This document shows, in pieces, positions 4,822 through 5,179 of a stretch of 5,179 nt of DNA. The stretch spans positions 1-5,179 of the forward strand of contig PFOG01000082.1 in NCBI GenBank assembly GCA_002792395.1, given 5' to 3'. The notes beneath the pieces are model-generated. The model was not told where the DNA came from. It did no database searches and saw only the letters and a list, made by a program, of their open reading frames with translations. The translations under genes and the position numbers were made by a program. Every line of letters starts with the position of its first letter. Within the stretch, counting starts at the first letter, position 1. The stretch is from Candidatus Portnoybacteria bacterium CG_4_10_14_0_2_um_filter_44_20 (GTDB lineage Bacteria > Patescibacteriota > Minisyncoccia > Portnoybacterales > GCA-002795985).

Positions 4822-5179
4822 TCACTCCCGCGGCGGGATCTCGTAGTAATTCAAAAGATATCTGGTTATGTTGGCAAAAGACGACGCCAGAGAATTGGAG
4901 GCGAAATTAATACCCTTGGGTTTGTCTATCTTTAAAAGAATAATAAATTTGGGGTTGGAGGCCGGCGCCCAACCGACGAAAGTATGGATTGTTTCACTGC
5001 TGTCGAGATAACCGCCCGTCTTTGGGTCGGGAATCTGGGCGGTGCCGGTTTTTCCGGCCACATCATAGCCCTTCAGTTTGATTTTATCATAACCGTTATT
5101 AACCGTGCTAACCAGCATTGAAGTCACCTTCGAGGCGGTATCCGGAGAGATAACTTGCCGCACCATCACTGGCCGCGTT
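4822..5179 (-). CDS. Penicillin-binding protein transpeptidase (FtsI/PBP2 type), C-terminal part
   Basis: The frame is open through the right edge and ends with TGA at 4824-4822, giving the last 118 complete codons (plus one partial); the N-terminus is outside the window. Class B penicillin-binding proteins cross-link peptidoglycan stem peptides in the periplasm or outer wall space. The visible segment has the pattern after the active-site centre: TRPVMVRQVISPDTASKVTSML, then the KTGTAQ motif (third conserved box of the penicillin-binding fold), then HTFVGWAPASNPKFIILLKIDKPKG, the usual closing strands. The SxxK and SxN boxes are not in view. The tail is short (YYEIPPRE) without a PASTA domain. 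I cannot tell FtsI from PBP2 with the fragment; the wording is closest to FtsI-like proteins. The in-frame GTG and ATG codons near 5169-5164 are internal, not starts. The glycosyltransferase gene follows after 46 bp. Confidence 0.88.
   Translation of the reverse strand, partial: TRPVMVRQVISPDTASKVTSMLVSTVNNGYDKIKLKGYDVAGKTGTAQIPDPKTGGYLDSSETIHTFVGWAPASNPKFIILLKIDKPKGINFASNSLASSFANITRYLLNYYEIPPRE

Noticed and set aside
4826..4838. TCCCG-CGG-CGGGA hairpin at the end of the PBP gene as a terminator
   Set aside because: A short stem lying inside the last codons with no T tract after it. The next gene is only 46 bp away.
4462..4935. Plus-strand open frame of 157 codons antisense to the glycosyltransferase and PBP genes
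   Set aside because: Both minus-strand genes here have clear family motifs; the antisense frame resembles nothing known and spans their boundary.

Overview
The window looks like a piece of a small, gene-dense bacterial genome. I favour a member of the candidate phyla radiation (Patescibacteria, Parcubacteria-like), held with moderate confidence. The reasons are the mix of short uncharacterised proteins, an archaeal-type adenylosuccinate synthetase, a TreT-like glycosyltransferase beside a division/elongation penicillin-binding protein, an IS30-type transposase, and small palindromic repeats next to tRNA genes. No 16S or ribosomal marker is present, so placement is inferential. Stop codons used include TAA, TAG and TGA.

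Layout, left to right. Positions 1-403 (minus) hold the 5' part of an unrecognised protein that runs off the left edge. Upstream of it in the same direction is a 66-residue protein with six cysteines (471-671, minus). An IS30-family insertion (about 713-1749) sits 41 bp upstream of that small gene. Its transposase is on the plus strand and keeps its DDE residues, but its reading frame is broken at an A8 tract directly after the only plausible ATG. Positions 1750-1936 are AT-rich and gene-free apart from a long imperfect hairpin at the insertion-sequence end. Next come a tRNA-Glu(CTC) gene (1937-2008, minus) and, 66 bp further on, the 5' half of a second tRNA-Glu-like gene whose 3' half is replaced by a palindromic repeat. 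A clear terminator (2174-2201) then marks the end of the purA-like gene (2229-3278, minus).

The spacer 3279-3518 is informative. From right to left on the minus strand it holds a strong intrinsic terminator for the glycosyltransferase gene, a GC-rich hairpin, and a good sigma70-type promoter for purA. The TreT-like glycosyltransferase gene (3519-4775, minus) follows the 3' end of a penicillin-binding protein transpeptidase gene (4822 to the right edge, minus) by 46 bp, so these two may be co-transcribed.

All intact protein genes run on the minus strand; only the transposase is on the plus strand. Read in the direction of transcription there are at least three units: PBP plus glycosyltransferase (ending at the terminator near 3461-3496), purA (promoter 3347-3375, terminator 2174-2201), and the tRNA pair. 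The cysteine-rich protein and the left-edge protein may form a fourth, whose upstream region has been replaced by the insertion sequence. I found no convincing defence system, CRISPR array or other clearly new multi-gene system. The most notable items are the transposase frame break, the tRNA/repeat chimera and the archaeal-type PurA.
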